Shown: positions 1-10,140, counted from the stretch's first letter. The stretch is 38,169 nucleotides of DNA from Bacillus sp. FJAT-29790 (GCF_019039215.1 NZ_JAHNZZ010000006.1:1-38169); one strand, 5' to 3'. Notes: a model not told the origin generated them from the letters alone. Program-made: numbers and translations.

Positions 1-60
1 CTTCTCAGCGCCGATGGTAGTTGGGGGCTCTCCCCCTGTGAGAGTAGGACGTCGCCAAGC
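1..60 (+). rRNA. rrf: 5S ribosomal RNA, 3' end (partial)
   Basis: The first 60 bases match the 3' part of a Bacillus 5S rRNA: the GCGCCGATGGTAGT segment, a G-rich/C-rich hairpin, GAGAGTAGGACG and the terminal GCCAAGC. The 5' part lies outside the window. It is followed at once by two tRNA genes, so this is the end of an rRNA operon with a tRNA tail. Confidence 0.93.
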
Positions 61-90
61 TTGTATTTACTTATATTTCAATATTATTGT

Positions 91-164
<74 letters not shown>

Positions 165-167
165 TAT

Positions 168-244
168 GGTCCGGTAGTTCAGTTGGTTAGAATGCCTGCC
201 TGTCACGCAGGAGGTCGCGGGTTCGAGTCCCGTCCGGACCGCCA
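168..244 (+). tRNA. tRNA-Asp (GTC)
   Basis: A full cloverleaf with acceptor stem GGTCCGG/CCGGACC, anticodon GTC in the loop CTGTCAC, and TTCGAGTC in the T arm. The CCA end is encoded. It lies three bases after tRNA-fMet, so both are probably cut from the same rRNA transcript. Confidence 0.96.
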
Positions 245-264
245 TTATATATGCTAGATTAACA

Positions 265-291
265 GAACGAAACATTGTTTCGTCTTTTTTT
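265..291 (+). terminator. Rho-independent terminator of the rRNA/tRNA operon
   Basis: A perfect 7-bp stem (ACGAAAC / GTTTCGT) with a three-base loop is followed by C and a T tract, 20 bases after tRNA-Asp. Confidence 0.85.
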
Positions 292-364
292 ATGTTCATT
301 TTCCTTAGTTATTCATTTTTTGCTCGAAGATATAAAATAATGTACACTACATATAGAATATATT

Positions 365-391
365 CCTTAGGATTCATCCTAATGTTTTTTT
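365..391 (+). terminator. hairpin with T tract ahead of tsaE
   Basis: TTAGGA and TCCTAA form a stem with a TTCA loop, followed by TG and seven T. It lies between the tRNA terminator and tsaE. It could be a second terminator for the rRNA operon. It could also be an attenuator in the tsaE leader, because a weak promoter-like pair (TTGCTC, 17 bases, TACACT) sits upstream at 320-348. The sequence alone does not decide. Confidence 0.6.
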
Positions 392-439
392 GTTAAGACG
401 AAAGTAATTGAATTTAACACTAAAAGGTGATTAATCAAT

Positions 440-895
440 ATGAAACAATTTGAGTTTATCTCGAATAAATCAGAAGAGACCATGGATTTTTCTAAGCATC
501 TTGGCCAGTTGCTGCAGCCGGGTGATGTAATTGCGCTTGAAGGAGACCTTGGTGCAGGTAAAACAACATTTACAAAAGGATTGGCTCTCGGGCTGGAGAT
601 TAGAAAGACTGTTAATAGCCCTACCTTTACCATTATCAAAGAATATCACGGAAGATTGCCTCTTTATCATATGGATGTATATCGAGTCGAGGATTCGTTT
701 GAGGACCTTGGGTTTGATGAATATTTTGAAGGTGATGGAGTAACAGTTGTTGAATGGGCCCATTTAATTGCTGAGCAGCTCCCTGAGGAGTTATTAACCA
801 TTTCTTTGTATTTAGGTGAAAATGGTTCAAGAAGATTAGTTTTAGAACCTCATGGTAAGCGATATGAGGAGATATGTAAGGAGATATTATTATGA
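440..895 (+). CDS. tsaE: tRNA t6A synthesis ATPase TsaE
   Basis: A 151-residue protein of the TsaE/YdiB family, the ATPase that works with TsaB and TsaD to put threonylcarbamoyl on A37 of ANN-decoding tRNAs in the cytoplasm. A Walker A motif GDLGAGKTT is at residues 35-43, followed by the family motifs SPTFT, YHMDVYR and VVEWAH. Length is normal for the family (about 150-158). An AAGGTGAT ribosome binding site precedes the ATG. The stop overlaps the tsaB start (ATGA), so the two are translationally coupled. This is the first gene of the tsaE-tsaB-rimI-tsaD cluster, in the same order as ydiB-ydiC-ydiD-ydiE of B. subtilis. Confidence 0.95.
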   Translation: MKQFEFISNKSEETMDFSKHLGQLLQPGDVIALEGDLGAGKTTFTKGLALGLEIRKTVNSPTFTIIKEYHGRLPLYHMDVYRVEDSFEDLGFDEYFEGDGVTVVEWAHLIAEQLPEELLTISLYLGENGSRRLVLEPHGKRYEEICKEILL

Positions 896-1593
896 AGGTT
901 TTATCGATCGACACGTCCAATTATACGTTAGGTATTGCCCTGATAGACGGAGATCAAGTGATTGGTGAATATATTACAAATATCAAAAAGAATCATTCTG
1001 TACGTGTGATGCCCGCCATTGAGACCTTGATGAGCGACTGTGATATTACACCTGCGGATCTCTCCAAAATTGTTGTCGCAAAAGGCCCCGGTTCATATAC
1101 GGGTGTTCGCATTGGCGTCACGATCGCGAAAACATTAGCATGGACACTAAATATCCCCCTAGCAGGTGTATCAAGTTTAGAGGTGTCAGCTGCAACCGCC
1201 GGCCGCTATTTCGAGGGTGTTATTTCACCTTTGTTTGATGCCCGCAGAGGACAAATTTATACAGGGTTATATCAGTTCAGGCAGGGAAAAATATATACAA
1301 TAAAGAAAGACTTGCTTTTATTATCTAAAGATTGGGCGGCAGAACTGAAAGGACAAAGAGAAAAGGTCCTTTTTATCGGCAATGATTTGCCCCTTCATCA
1401 ATCAATTCTCAAGGAGATACTTGGGGATCAAGCTGTTTTTGCTGAAATAACAGAGCAAAACCCTCGGCCTGCAGAACTTGCTTTATTAGGTCGGGAAAAA
1501 GAAGCGGAAGAGATCCATTCTTTCGTGCCTAATTATATTCGCTTAGCAGAGGCAGAAGCCAATTGGATAAAAGCAAATAAAGAGAGTAAGTAA
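892..1593 (+). CDS. tsaB: tRNA t6A synthesis scaffold protein TsaB
   Basis: A 233-residue ASKHA-fold protein of the TsaB (YeaZ/YdiC) family, a catalytically inactive paralogue of TsaD that dimerises with it in the t6A complex. The N-terminal SIDTSNYTLGIAL strand pair and the KGPGSYTGVRIG segment near residues 64-75 are family hallmarks. The start overlaps the tsaE stop by 4 bases and has an AAGGAGAT ribosome binding site. In B. subtilis the next gene overlaps; here a 115-base spacer precedes rimI. Confidence 0.94.
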   Translation: MKVLSIDTSNYTLGIALIDGDQVIGEYITNIKKNHSVRVMPAIETLMSDCDITPADLSKIVVAKGPGSYTGVRIGVTIAKTLAWTLNIPLAGVSSLEVSAATAGRYFEGVISPLFDARRGQIYTGLYQFRQGKIYTIKKDLLLLSKDWAAELKGQREKVLFIGNDLPLHQSILKEILGDQAVFAEITEQNPRPAELALLGREKEAEEIHSFVPNYIRLAEAEANWIKANKESK

Positions 1594-1708
1594 TATTACA
1601 GACTTACAGGCAGGATGACTAAGTTTGAAGTGTCGGCCTAGAACATCTTATGTGGCAAAGGATCTAACTAATAGAAGTTTCACTTTATAATGATAAGGAA
1701 GTAAAAGT

Positions 1709-2158
1709 ATGAACAAGTCTTTAACTTTTCGCCTTTTAAATGAAAAAGATGTTGATGCAATTCATGAAATTGAGCATGAATCGTTTACGGCTCCATGGAG
1801 TAGAGAAGCTTTCCAAAATGAATTAACTAAAAACCAATTTGCGGTTTATGTTGGGTTAGAAGAGGATGGAATTGTTATTGGTTATTGCGGTGTGTGGATC
1901 GTCATTGATGAGGCGCATATAACCAATGTTGCACTCTTACCACAATACCGTGGAAAGAAGCTAGGCGAAGCTTTAATGCGGGAAGTAATGGAAGTATCAT
2001 CGCGAAAGGGAGCAAAGTCGATGACACTTGAGGTTCGCCTCTCTAACGTCGTAGCCCAATCTCTATATCGCAAGCTTGGTTTTCAGAATGGTGCAATAAG
2101 AAAAAATTATTATACGGATAATCAAGAGGATGCTTTAGTAATGTGGGTGAACTTATGA
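1709..2158 (+). CDS. rimI: ribosomal protein alanine N-acetyltransferase RimI
   Basis: A 149-residue GNAT-fold acetyltransferase. The acetyl-CoA loop is seen as [11 protein letters not shown] around residues 82-92, and the C-terminal SLYRKLGFQ motif is typical of RimI. By family it acetylates the N-terminus of ribosomal protein bS18. An AAGGAAG site precedes the ATG. A TATAAT hexamer at 1686-1691 sits in the spacer upstream but lacks a convincing -35. The last codons overlap the tsaD start (ATGA at 2155-2158), keeping it in the t6A cluster. Confidence 0.92.
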   Translation: MNKSLTFRLLNEKDVDAIHEIEHESFTAPWSREAFQNELTKNQFAVYVGLEEDGIVIGYCGVWIVIDEAHITNVALLPQYRGKKLGEALMREVMEVSSRKGAKSMTLEVRLSNVVAQSLYRKLGFQNGAIRKNYYTDNQEDALVMWVNL

Positions 2159-3180
2159 TGAAAAAAGACCAGTGGATCATGGGAATTGAGACAAGCTGTG
2201 ATGAAACAGCTGTTGCTATTGTTAAAAATGGGCGGGAGATTGCTGCAAATGTTGTAGCATCCCAAATTGAAAGTCATAAAAGATTCGGGGGAGTGGTCCC
2301 TGAGATTGCTTCTCGCCATCATGTCGAACAAATAACAATTGTATTAGAAGAAGCGTTAAAGCAGGCCAATATTAGTTATACAGATTTAAGTGCGATTGCA
2401 GTAACGGAAGGACCAGGGCTTGTTGGAGCACTTCTAATTGGCGTGAATGCAGCAAAAGCAATTGCATTTGCACATGGCATCCCTTTAGTAGGGGTACATC
2501 ATATTGCTGGTCATATTTATGCAAACCGGCTTGTCACAGAGATGGAATTTCCTTTGCTATCCCTAGTTGTTTCAGGAGGACATACAGAACTTGTCTATAT
2601 GAAAGAACATGGTCACTTTGAAGTAATTGGCGAAACAAGAGATGACGCTGCAGGAGAGGCTTATGACAAAGTGGCAAGGACATTAAACTTACCTTATCCG
2701 GGAGGACCTCATATTGATAGGTTAGCTGCGGATGGGGATCCATCTATTCCTTTACCAAGAGCGTGGCTAGAAGAGGGTTCTTATGATTTTAGTTTCAGTG
2801 GATTGAAATCAGCAGTTATCAACACTGTCCACAATGCGGAACAGCGTGGGGAAAAACTTGCACCAGAAGATCTGGCTGCTAGCTTCCAGCAAAGCGTCAT
2901 TGATGTACTAGTAACAAAGACAATCAATGCTACAGAGGAGTTCAAGGTTAATCAAGTATTATTAGCTGGTGGAGTTGCGGCTAATAAAGGATTGCGTGCT
3001 GCATTGCAAGAGGCATTCGAAAAAATCAACGATGTAAAATTAATTATCCCGCCTTTGTCTCTGTGTACAGATAATGCAGCTATGATTGCAGCTGTAGGCA
3101 GTGTTTTATTCGAAAAAGGAATTCGATCAACGATGGCATTGAATGCTAATCCAGGACTGGATATAGCTATCCACAACTGA
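2155..3180 (+). CDS. tsaD: tRNA N6-adenosine threonylcarbamoyltransferase TsaD
   Basis: A 341-residue protein of the TsaD/Kae1/Gcp family. It transfers the threonylcarbamoyl group from threonylcarbamoyl-AMP to A37 of tRNA. It opens with [13 protein letters not shown], carries the metal-binding HHIAGH motif around residues 113-119, the phosphate-binding SGGHTELV, and the C-terminal CTDNAAMIA segment. A GTG at 2143 would add four residues inside rimI, but the ATG at 2155 overlaps the rimI stop as ATGA and gives the family N-terminus, so it is chosen. A strong terminator follows. Confidence 0.95.
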   Translation: MMKKDQWIMGIETSCDETAVAIVKNGREIAANVVASQIESHKRFGGVVPEIASRHHVEQITIVLEEALKQANISYTDLSAIAVTEGPGLVGALLIGVNAAKAIAFAHGIPLVGVHHIAGHIYANRLVTEMEFPLLSLVVSGGHTELVYMKEHGHFEVIGETRDDAAGEAYDKVARTLNLPYPGGPHIDRLAADGDPSIPLPRAWLEEGSYDFSFSGLKSAVINTVHNAEQRGEKLAPEDLAASFQQSVIDVLVTKTINATEEFKVNQVLLAGGVAANKGLRAALQEAFEKINDVKLIIPPLSLCTDNAAMIAAVGSVLFEKGIRSTMALNANPGLDIAIHN

Positions 3181-3194
3181 TAAGTGTTACAGGT

Positions 3195-3226
3195 AAAAGT
3201 CCCCATCTTCATTGGGGACTTTTTTT
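3195..3226 (+). terminator. Rho-independent terminator of the tsa cluster
   Basis: A perfect 10-bp stem (AAAGTCCCCA / TGGGGACTTT) with a 7-base loop runs into a T tract, 15 bases after the tsaD stop. Confidence 0.92.
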
Positions 3227-3358
3227 GTGGATATGGGGATAACTATCTGAAATCTTGTGGATAATGTGGATGAAAAACCAATTAATTGTGGATAGTGTGG
3301 AAAAGTCTGTGGAAGTCTTTGAATTCAACTTATCTATTGTGGGTATAAATGTGGATAA
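3226..3358 (+). promoter_or_regulatory. cluster of DnaA-box-like 9-mers (tsaD-ydiF intergenic)
   Basis: Two perfect DnaA boxes in the TGTGGATAA orientation lie at 3256-3264 and 3350-3358. Single-mismatch copies lie at 3226, 3234, 3265, 3287 and 3296, with weaker ones at 3308 and 3338. All point the same way, and several abut with no gap. B. subtilis is reported to carry a DnaA-box cluster beside gcp (the old name of tsaD), one of a set outside oriC that bind DnaA and dampen initiation. The position here is equivalent. No replication gene is nearby, so it is more likely a titration or regulatory cluster than an origin. Confidence 0.78.
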
Positions 3359-3361
3359 GGG

Positions 3362-3388
3362 AAAAACCAGGAGTGTCTAAACTCCCGG
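3362..3388 (-). terminator. terminator of the ABC-F gene
   Basis: Read on the minus strand, CCGGGAGT and ACTCCTGG form an 8-bp stem with one G-T pair around a TTAGAC loop, followed by five T. It lies 27 bases beyond the ABC-F stop. Confidence 0.85.
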
Positions 3389-3414
3389 TCCCAATTATTA
3401 GGTAATTAATAATT

Positions 3415-5340
3415 CTATTCATCTGCCAAATCGGTCCATTCCTCTACCAATTCATCTAAATCTACTTTAGCCTTATCACTTTTTTGAGTAATCTCCATTA
3501 CCTTTTCATGGTTCTGATAAATTTCCGGATCGCATAAAAGCTCCGCATATTCCTCAATTTGAGCTTCCAATGTTTCAATTTGTTTTTCGATTTCTTCCAA
3601 TCTTCTTTGCCGCTGTCTTTCGATCTTTTTTGCTTCTTTATCAAGCTGATAATTGTTTTTTTCTTGGGTAGCAGGCCGAGTGGAAGAGGCCTTTTCTGCT
3701 AAGTCTAATGCTCTTAGTTCTTCTTGCTCCTGCTTTTTTTCAACAAAATAGTCGTAATCGCCAAGATATTCAGTAGCCCCATCCTTAGAAAGCTCGAGCA
3801 CCTTTGTTGTGATTCGATTAATAAAGTAGCGGTCATGGGAGACAAATAGAATCGTCCCAGGATAGTCAATTAAAGCATTCTCCAAAATTTCCTTACTATC
3901 TAGATCCAAGTGATTTGTAGGCTCGTCCAAGATTAAAAAATTTGCATTTTGCAGCATTAGCTTTGCTAATGCTAAACGAGCCTTTTCACCACCGCTTAAT
4001 GTGGAAACTATTTTTAATACATCGTCACCAGAGAAAAGAAAGTTTCCTAAAACTGTTCGAATTTCCTTTTCTGTTTTTAAAGGATATTCATCCCATAATT
4101 CGTTCAATACCCGTTTATTTGATGATAGTTCAGCTTGTTGCTGGTCATAGTATCCGATTAACACATTGGAACCAGGCAGAAAATTACCCGTAATTGGAGG
4201 AAGCTTGTGAATAATTGTTTTTAAAAGTGTCGACTTTCCGATCCCATTTGGTCCAACTAGCGCAATACTTTCCCCTCTTGTAATTCGGAAGGAAATGTTT
4301 CGAGAAACTTCCTCTCCTTTGTATCCAATGGCAAGTGAATCTGCATTTAATACTTCGTTCCCTGTTTGCCTTTCAATATGAAACCCAAAAGAAGCTGATT
4401 TTTCATCACCTAAAGGGCGATCCATCAGTTCCATTCGTTCAAGCTGCTTTCTGCGGCTTTGAGCTCTTTTTGTGGTGGAGGCTCGGGCAAGATTCCGTTG
4501 AATGAAATCTTGAAGCTTTGAAACTTCTTCTTGCTGTTTTTCATATTGCTTCATTTCCCGCTCAAAATTGGCTGCTTTTTGATCAAGATATGCACTATAA
4601 TTCCCGGGGTATTTCCTAATTTGATGCCTTGAAATTTCATAAACTTGTGACACAACTTTATCTAAAAAATACCGATCATGTGAGACAATTAAAATAGCCC
4701 CATCATATCCTTGTAAATATTGCTCAAGCCAGGACAAAGTGTCGATATCTAAATGGTTCGTAGGCTCATCCAAGATTAACATATCAGGTTTTGTTAATAA
4801 TAGCTTTCCGAGGGCAAGCCTTGTTTTCTGCCCCCCGCTTAATGTTGATATCTTTGTATCATAACTGAATGATTGGAAATTCAACCCGTGTAGGACGGAG
4901 CGGATGTCTGCTTCATATTGATAGCCGCCTTGTTCCTTAAATTGAACTTGAAGATTGTCATATTCTCTTAAAATTCGTTCATATTCGTCATGGTTTTTCA
5001 TCGCAGCCGGATCAGACATCTGCCCTTCAAGCCGGCGCAATTCTTTTTCCTGTTTTTGAAGATGTGCAAACACGGCCAACATTTCGTCCCAAATCGTAAG
5101 ATCAGATTCGAGGCCAGTATTTTGTGCAAGGTAGCCTATCGTTACGCCCTTAGGCTTAATAATATCGCCAGAGTCATATGACATTTGTCCGGCAATTATT
5201 TTTAACAGTGTGGATTTTCCAGCTCCATTGCGGCCTACAAGGGCAATACGGTCTCGAGTTTGTAATTCTAGCTTTATATTCGATAAAATAAGATCAGCGC
5301 CAAAGTTTTTTTCTAATTGATTTACCTGTAATAAAATCAT
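3415..5340 (-). CDS. ydiF: ABC-F family ATPase, YdiF type
   Basis: A 641-residue soluble protein with two ABC ATPase domains and no membrane segments. ABC-F proteins act on the ribosome. The first domain has GRNGAGKST, LSGGQKTRLALG and LILDEPTNHLD; the second has GPNGIGKST, LSGGEKARLALA and a second DEPTNHLD. A charged linker of about 80 residues lies between them, and the C-terminus (about 560-640) is a Lys/Arg/Glu-rich coiled coil. The frame is open 22 codons further upstream, but the ATG at 5338-5340 has an AGAGGTG site six bases before it and gives the expected start MILLQVNQL. The gene faces away from moaC. Confidence 0.92.
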   Translation of the reverse strand: MILLQVNQLEKNFGADLILSNIKLELQTRDRIALVGRNGAGKSTLLKIIAGQMSYDSGDIIKPKGVTIGYLAQNTGLESDLTIWDEMLAVFAHLQKQEKELRRLEGQMSDPAAMKNHDEYERILREYDNLQVQFKEQGGYQYEADIRSVLHGLNFQSFSYDTKISTLSGGQKTRLALGKLLLTKPDMLILDEPTNHLDIDTLSWLEQYLQGYDGAILIVSHDRYFLDKVVSQVYEISRHQIRKYPGNYSAYLDQKAANFEREMKQYEKQQEEVSKLQDFIQRNLARASTTKRAQSRRKQLERMELMDRPLGDEKSASFGFHIERQTGNEVLNADSLAIGYKGEEVSRNISFRITRGESIALVGPNGIGKSTLLKTIIHKLPPITGNFLPGSNVLIGYYDQQQAELSSNKRVLNELWDEYPLKTEKEIRTVLGNFLFSGDDVLKIVSTLSGGEKARLALAKLMLQNANFLILDEPTNHLDLDSKEILENALIDYPGTILFVSHDRYFINRITTKVLELSKDGATEYLGDYDYFVEKKQEQEELRALDLAEKASSTRPATQEKNNYQLDKEAKKIERQRQRRLEEIEKQIETLEAQIEEYAELLCDPEIYQNHEKVMEITQKSDKAKVDLDELVEEWTDLADE

Positions 5341-5366
5341 TTTTTTCACCTCTATAGTATAGAGAT

Positions 5367-5395
5367 AGTGTAACCCATGCTTGAAAATTTGTGAA
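5367..5395 (-). promoter_or_regulatory. probable sigma-A promoter of the ABC-F gene
   Basis: On the minus strand TTCACA is followed after 17 bases by TACACT, in the divergent spacer shared with moaC and about 27 bases before the ABC-F start codon. Five of six and four of six positions fit the consensus. Confidence 0.5.
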
Positions 5396-5460
5396 GAAGC
5401 GTACAAAGCTCACACAGATGGATAAAAATAGTGTATCATTTTGTTGAGAGGTGTTTGTAA

Positions 5461-5949
5461 ATGACGGATTTTACTCATTTTAATCATGAGGGCAGAGCAA
5501 AAATGGTCGATGTTAGTGATAAGCCTGAAACGGCCCGAACGGCAATTGCTCACTCAAGCATCACAGTGAATAAAGACATATATGAAAAGATTACAGTGAA
5601 TAAAATGAAAAAAGGGGATGTTCTTGCGGTAGCTCAGGTCGCTGGCGTAATGGCCTGCAAGAAAACCTGGGAAATCATCCCGATGTGCCACCCGATTCCA
5701 TTAACAGGTGTGGATATCTCATTCGCATGGGAAATGGAACAGGAAGAATATGTCCTATTGATTACCGCTTCAGTAAAAACAAAAGGGAATACTGGAGTAG
5801 AGATGGAAGCGCTAACGGCTGCCTCTGTTTGTGCGTTGACCGTATATGATATGTGTAAAGCAGTCGATAAAGGAATGGTTATCGGCCGAACATATTTAGT
5901 AGAAAAAACCGGCGGGAAAAATGGCGATTTTAAAAGGGAACTTATTTAA
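5461..5949 (+). CDS. moaC: cyclic pyranopterin monophosphate synthase MoaC
   Basis: A 162-residue protein of the MoaC family, which acts after MoaA in molybdenum cofactor synthesis, turning 3',8-cyclo-7,8-dihydro-GTP into cyclic pyranopterin monophosphate. Family segments in order are [14 protein letters not shown], the active-site [31 protein letters not shown] and the C-terminal GGKNGDF. Length is normal. A GAGAGGTG site precedes the ATG. No other moa gene is near; a lone moaC between ydiF and rex is also the B. subtilis order. Confidence 0.95.
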   Translation: MTDFTHFNHEGRAKMVDVSDKPETARTAIAHSSITVNKDIYEKITVNKMKKGDVLAVAQVAGVMACKKTWEIIPMCHPIPLTGVDISFAWEMEQEEYVLLITASVKTKGNTGVEMEALTAASVCALTVYDMCKAVDKGMVIGRTYLVEKTGGKNGDFKRELI

Positions 5950-5979
5950 TAACGCTATTTGGGAATAGGGGATGAACGT

Positions 5980-6627
5980 ATGACGAATGAAACAATGAAA
6001 ATTCCGCAAGCAACTGCAAAACGCCTCCCTTTGTATTATCGTTTTCTGAAAAACTTGCATGCTTCCGGCAAGCAAAGGGTTTCGTCTGCGGAGTTAAGTG
6101 AGGCAGTAAAGGTAGACTCTGCAACCATTCGCCGAGACTTTTCCTACTTTGGGGCATTAGGGAAAAAGGGCTATGGATATAATGTCAATTATTTGCTGAC
6201 CTTTTTTCGGAAAACATTGGATCAGGATGAGCTGACAAAAGTTGCACTCATAGGGGTAGGGAATTTAGGGACGGCCTTTTTAAATTATAACTTTCTTAAA
6301 AATAATAATACGAAAATTGAAGTGGCTTTTGATGTAGATGAGGATAAGGTTGGTACAAAAATTGGTGATGTTCCTGTATTCAAAATGGACGATCTTGAAA
6401 AGGTCATCGAGGAACATAATATTCAAGTAGCGATATTAACAGTTCCCGCACCAGCCGCTCAGTCAATTGCGGACCGAATTGTACAGGGCAGTGTAAACGG
6501 AATTCTCAATTTTACACCAGCACGTCTTTCCGTACCTTCTACAATTAGAATTCACCATATTGATCTTGCGGTTGAACTGCAATCGCTTATCTACTTTCTA
6601 AAGCATTATCCGACAGAAACAGAGTAA
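5980..6627 (+). CDS. rex: redox-sensing transcriptional repressor Rex
   Basis: A 215-residue repressor that reads the NADH/NAD+ ratio and controls fermentation and anaerobic respiration genes. The N-terminal winged helix includes [16 protein letters not shown] and [12 protein letters not shown]. The Rossmann domain starts at [14 protein letters not shown], and the C-terminal swapped helix reads [19 protein letters not shown]. The open frame reaches back to a TTG at 5959, but the ATG at 5980 follows an AGGGGATG site and gives the usual Rex length. Thirty bases separate it from moaC. Downstream, tatAy-tatCy, expected from the B. subtilis order, are missing. Confidence 0.96.
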   Translation: MTNETMKIPQATAKRLPLYYRFLKNLHASGKQRVSSAELSEAVKVDSATIRRDFSYFGALGKKGYGYNVNYLLTFFRKTLDQDELTKVALIGVGNLGTAFLNYNFLKNNNTKIEVAFDVDEDKVGTKIGDVPVFKMDDLEKVIEEHNIQVAILTVPAPAAQSIADRIVQGSVNGILNFTPARLSVPSTIRIHHIDLAVELQSLIYFLKHYPTETE

Positions 6628-6649
6628 TCGAATATTGTAACTAAACGAA

Positions 6650-6684
6650 GAATGAGCCTCTCAAACGAGGGCTCATTTTTTGTT
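6650..6684 (+). terminator. terminator between convergent rex and ydiK
   Basis: AATGAGCCTC pairs with GAGGGCTCATT (one bulged G) around a short loop and is followed by a T run. It ends inside the 3' end of ydiK, so the two convergent genes share it. Confidence 0.85.
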
Positions 6685-6879
6685 CATTAATTTTTTGTTT
6701 TTAAAATGGATGGCGATCATGCGCAAGCCGCTGCCAAAATCAAAAGTAGCGATGATAATTAAAAAGTAAGTAAACATTCCCCAGGTTTGCTCTCTTTGGA
6801 TATTTTGGATCGCAATATAAATAAAGAGCAGTCCAAGGACCATATAAATGATGCCTGAAACCAACGGTGACCTTCTCAT
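6673..6879 (-). CDS. ydiK: small membrane protein YdiK
   Basis: A 68-residue protein with two hydrophobic segments (about residues 8-24 and 34-54) and a basic C-terminus. Size, order and place next to ydiL match B. subtilis YdiK (DUF4305-like). Function is unknown. Its start overlaps the ydiL stop by 4 bases, so the two are coupled and cotranscribed. Confidence 0.8.
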   Translation of the reverse strand: MRRSPLVSGIIYMVLGLLFIYIAIQNIQREQTWGMFTYFLIIIATFDFGSGLRMIAIHFKNKKLMNKK

Positions 6880-7601
6880 AAAAATCCTCCAATAAACGCT
6901 TGAATTTTTTCCATTTCCTTAAGCCAGTTTTCAATTCTGCCCTGATTAAGCTGTAAAATGACGACAAATGTATTCATCGTGACGTGGGCAAAAATGGGTA
7001 CGATGATCCGTTTTGTTTTTACATAAAGAAAAGCAAACGTGAAGCCCATTGCAGAGTATAAAAGAATATGTTCAAATTCAAAATGAGCAAGGGCAAAAAT
7101 AACAGAACTAATTAACGCAGAAAAAAAGAAATTGATCCGCTTATGGAGTGAGCCGAAAATGATTTTCCGAAACACAATCTCCTCTAAGATAGGCCCGATG
7201 ATTGAGCTGACGATCACGACGATAGGAGAGGCTTGAATAATTCGAATAATTGTCTGCGTGTTTTCAGATCCCATTTCAATTCCCAGCATATTTTCGATGC
7301 TAGCAGCTACGGCTTGGGCAGTAATCGCAAGGAAAACCCCGCCAATGGCCCAAGCAACTGAAGTACCAGCAGTTGGTGCATCTCTCATCAAATCCCTTTC
7401 TCTCATCTCTTTCCGCAAGAGAGTCAAAGCGATGAGTAATGTAATCGTAAAGCTAATGACAAGCCAGTAAGCAACAATTTGAGTATTCCCCATGCTTTTT
7501 CCAAAAAAAGCACCGGCAAAAGAAAGCAGAGGAACGCCAATTAAACTTGAAAATTGCATCCCTATATAGGCAATGAGAATAATCCAGTATTCCTTTTTCA
7601 A
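6876..7601 (-). CDS. ydiL: CPBP family intramembrane protease YdiL
   Basis: A 241-residue polytopic membrane protein with about eight hydrophobic segments. It has the CPBP (CaaX protease and bacteriocin-processing, Abi) motifs: EEIVFR (EExxxR) near residue 141, FALAHFEFEH, and a third histidine segment IFAHVTMNT. Members are glutamate-type intramembrane endopeptidases; the substrate here is unknown. The start is TTG at 7599-7601, preceded by a strong AAGGAGAG site. It is transcribed away from groES. Confidence 0.88.
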   Translation of the reverse strand: MKKEYWIILIAYIGMQFSSLIGVPLLSFAGAFFGKSMGNTQIVAYWLVISFTITLLIALTLLRKEMRERDLMRDAPTAGTSVAWAIGGVFLAITAQAVAASIENMLGIEMGSENTQTIIRIIQASPIVVIVSSIIGPILEEIVFRKIIFGSLHKRINFFFSALISSVIFALAHFEFEHILLYSAMGFTFAFLYVKTKRIIVPIFAHVTMNTFVVILQLNQGRIENWLKEMEKIQAFIGGFL

Positions 7602-7645
7602 TGTATTCTCTCCTTATGTTGGTTAAAATTTGTACACTAAACTCC

Positions 7646-7675
7646 ATTTTACTCTTAAAAAGGCGAATGTTTCAA
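7646..7675 (-). promoter_or_regulatory. probable sigma-A promoter of ydiL-ydiK
   Basis: On the minus strand TTGAAA is followed after 18 bases by TAAAAT, about 45 bases upstream of the ydiL start. Confidence 0.5.
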
Positions 7676-7812
7676 ATAGAAGCGTTGAATAAGCGATTTC
7701 AGAATAGATTGAATGAAATTGGAAAAATGCCGCAAACTTTTAAAGCCAAAAGCAACAAACAATGCGAAAAGAGCCTCATAAAATATTTTTTACAAAAAAT
7801 TGAGCTTCACTC

Positions 7813-7844
7813 TTGCAAAAAGATTTCAGATTCTTTAATATTAT
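7813..7844 (+). promoter_or_regulatory. probable sigma-A promoter of groES-groEL
   Basis: TTGCAA at 7813-7818 is followed after 16 bases by TTAATA and, slightly further on, by TATTAT at 7839-7844. The exact -10 is uncertain, but the region ends just before CIRCE, as expected for an HrcA-controlled promoter. Confidence 0.5.
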
Positions 7845-7851
7845 AGTTGTG

Positions 7852-7878
7852 TTAGCACTCGACTAGAGAGAGTGCTAA
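7852..7878 (+). promoter_or_regulatory. CIRCE operator (HrcA binding site)
   Basis: TTAGCACTC, nine bases, GAGTGCTAA: a perfect match to the CIRCE inverted repeat that HrcA binds to repress class I heat-shock genes. It lies 40 bases before the groES start. The nine-base spacer is the standard length. Confidence 0.97.
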
Positions 7879-7918
7879 TAAATAAAAAACTTACATATTT
7901 ATGAGGAGGTTGTTTCAC

Positions 7919-8203
7919 TTGTTAAAGCCACTAGGTGATCGAGTTATTATCGAGCTTGTTGAAACTGAAGAAAAAACTGCAAGCGGTATCGTTTTACCGG
8001 ACACAGCTAAAGAGAAGCCTCAAGAAGGCAATGTTGTTGCTGTTGGAACTGGCCGCGTTCTTGAGAATGGTGAGCGTGTAGCCCTTGAAGTTGCTGAAGG
8101 CAATCGCATTATCTTCTCAAAATATGCCGGTACTGAAGTAAAGTACGAAGGCAAAGAGTACTTAATTTTACGTGAAAACGATATTCTTGCTGTTATTAGC
8201 TAA
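7919..8203 (+). CDS. groES: co-chaperonin GroES
   Basis: A 94-residue co-chaperonin that caps the GroEL cage. It has [14 protein letters not shown] at the start, the mobile loop [21 protein letters not shown], and the C-terminal [14 protein letters not shown]. An upstream ATG at 7901 is not the start, because it lies in the ribosome binding site (GAGGAGGT). The TTG at 7919 follows it at correct spacing and gives the family N-terminus MLKPLGDRV, as in B. subtilis. Confidence 0.95.
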   Translation: MLKPLGDRVIIELVETEEKTASGIVLPDTAKEKPQEGNVVAVGTGRVLENGERVALEVAEGNRIIFSKYAGTEVKYEGKEYLILRENDILAVIS

Positions 8204-8240
8204 TAGCTGAACAGACCAGAGAAAATAACCATATTATTAA

Positions 8241-9893
<1,653 letters not shown>

Positions 9894-9903
9894 TCTGCCC
9901 CTT

Positions 9904-9928
9904 GAAACCCAGTGAAAATGGGGTTTTT
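9904..9928 (+). terminator. terminator of groES-groEL
   Basis: GAAACCC and GGGTTT form a short stem around an AT-rich loop, followed by five T. It lies just past the att core, so this terminator belongs to the inserted DNA or was carried by the element. Confidence 0.6.
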
Positions 9929-9998
9929 AGACCTTATATGCTCTGGAAGTACCTGAAGGGTAACAAAAGGGTAACATTTTCTTGAATAAGGGTCTGAA

Positions 9999-10140
9999 TT
10001 AGAGGTTTTCCATGAGTTCTTTGAACTTTTGGGAAGCCTCTTTTTTCATCTCTTTAGTCATATGCAAATAAACATTTTTTGTTGTGTCTTCATTCTTGTG
10101 ACCTAATCGCTCTGATCCAATGAGGATTAAAGTACTTTTT
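9999..10140 (-). pseudogene. tyrosine integrase, C-terminal remnant 1
   Basis: On the minus strand an open stretch reads RLGHKNEDTTKNVYLHMTKE, then MKKEASQKFKELMENL and a stop. This is the end of a phage/ICE-type tyrosine recombinase, with the GH motif and the catalytic Tyr of NVYLH. Nothing of the catalytic Arg region or the N-terminus remains upstream. It ends 105 bases from att core A, pointing at groEL. The direct repeats GGTAACAAAAGGGTAACATT between core and gene may be arm-type sites. Confidence 0.8.
10003..10046 (+). terminator. terminator-like hairpin inside integrase remnant 1
   Basis: AGGTTTTCC and GGGAAGCCT pair (with G-T pairs) and are followed by CTTTTTT on the plus strand. The same arrangement recurs in the other integrase 3' ends, best at 27512. 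It lies over the KKEASQKF codons of the opposite strand. Confidence 0.5.

Noticed and set aside
3226..3358. Whether the DnaA boxes mark oriC
   Set aside because: No dnaA, dnaN or AT-rich unwinding region is near, and the flanking genes are not origin genes; a secondary cluster fits better.
7601..7846. Plus-strand 81-codon frame between ydiL and groES
   Set aside because: It lies in the promoter region of both neighbours, lacks a ribosome binding site and has no protein-like pattern.
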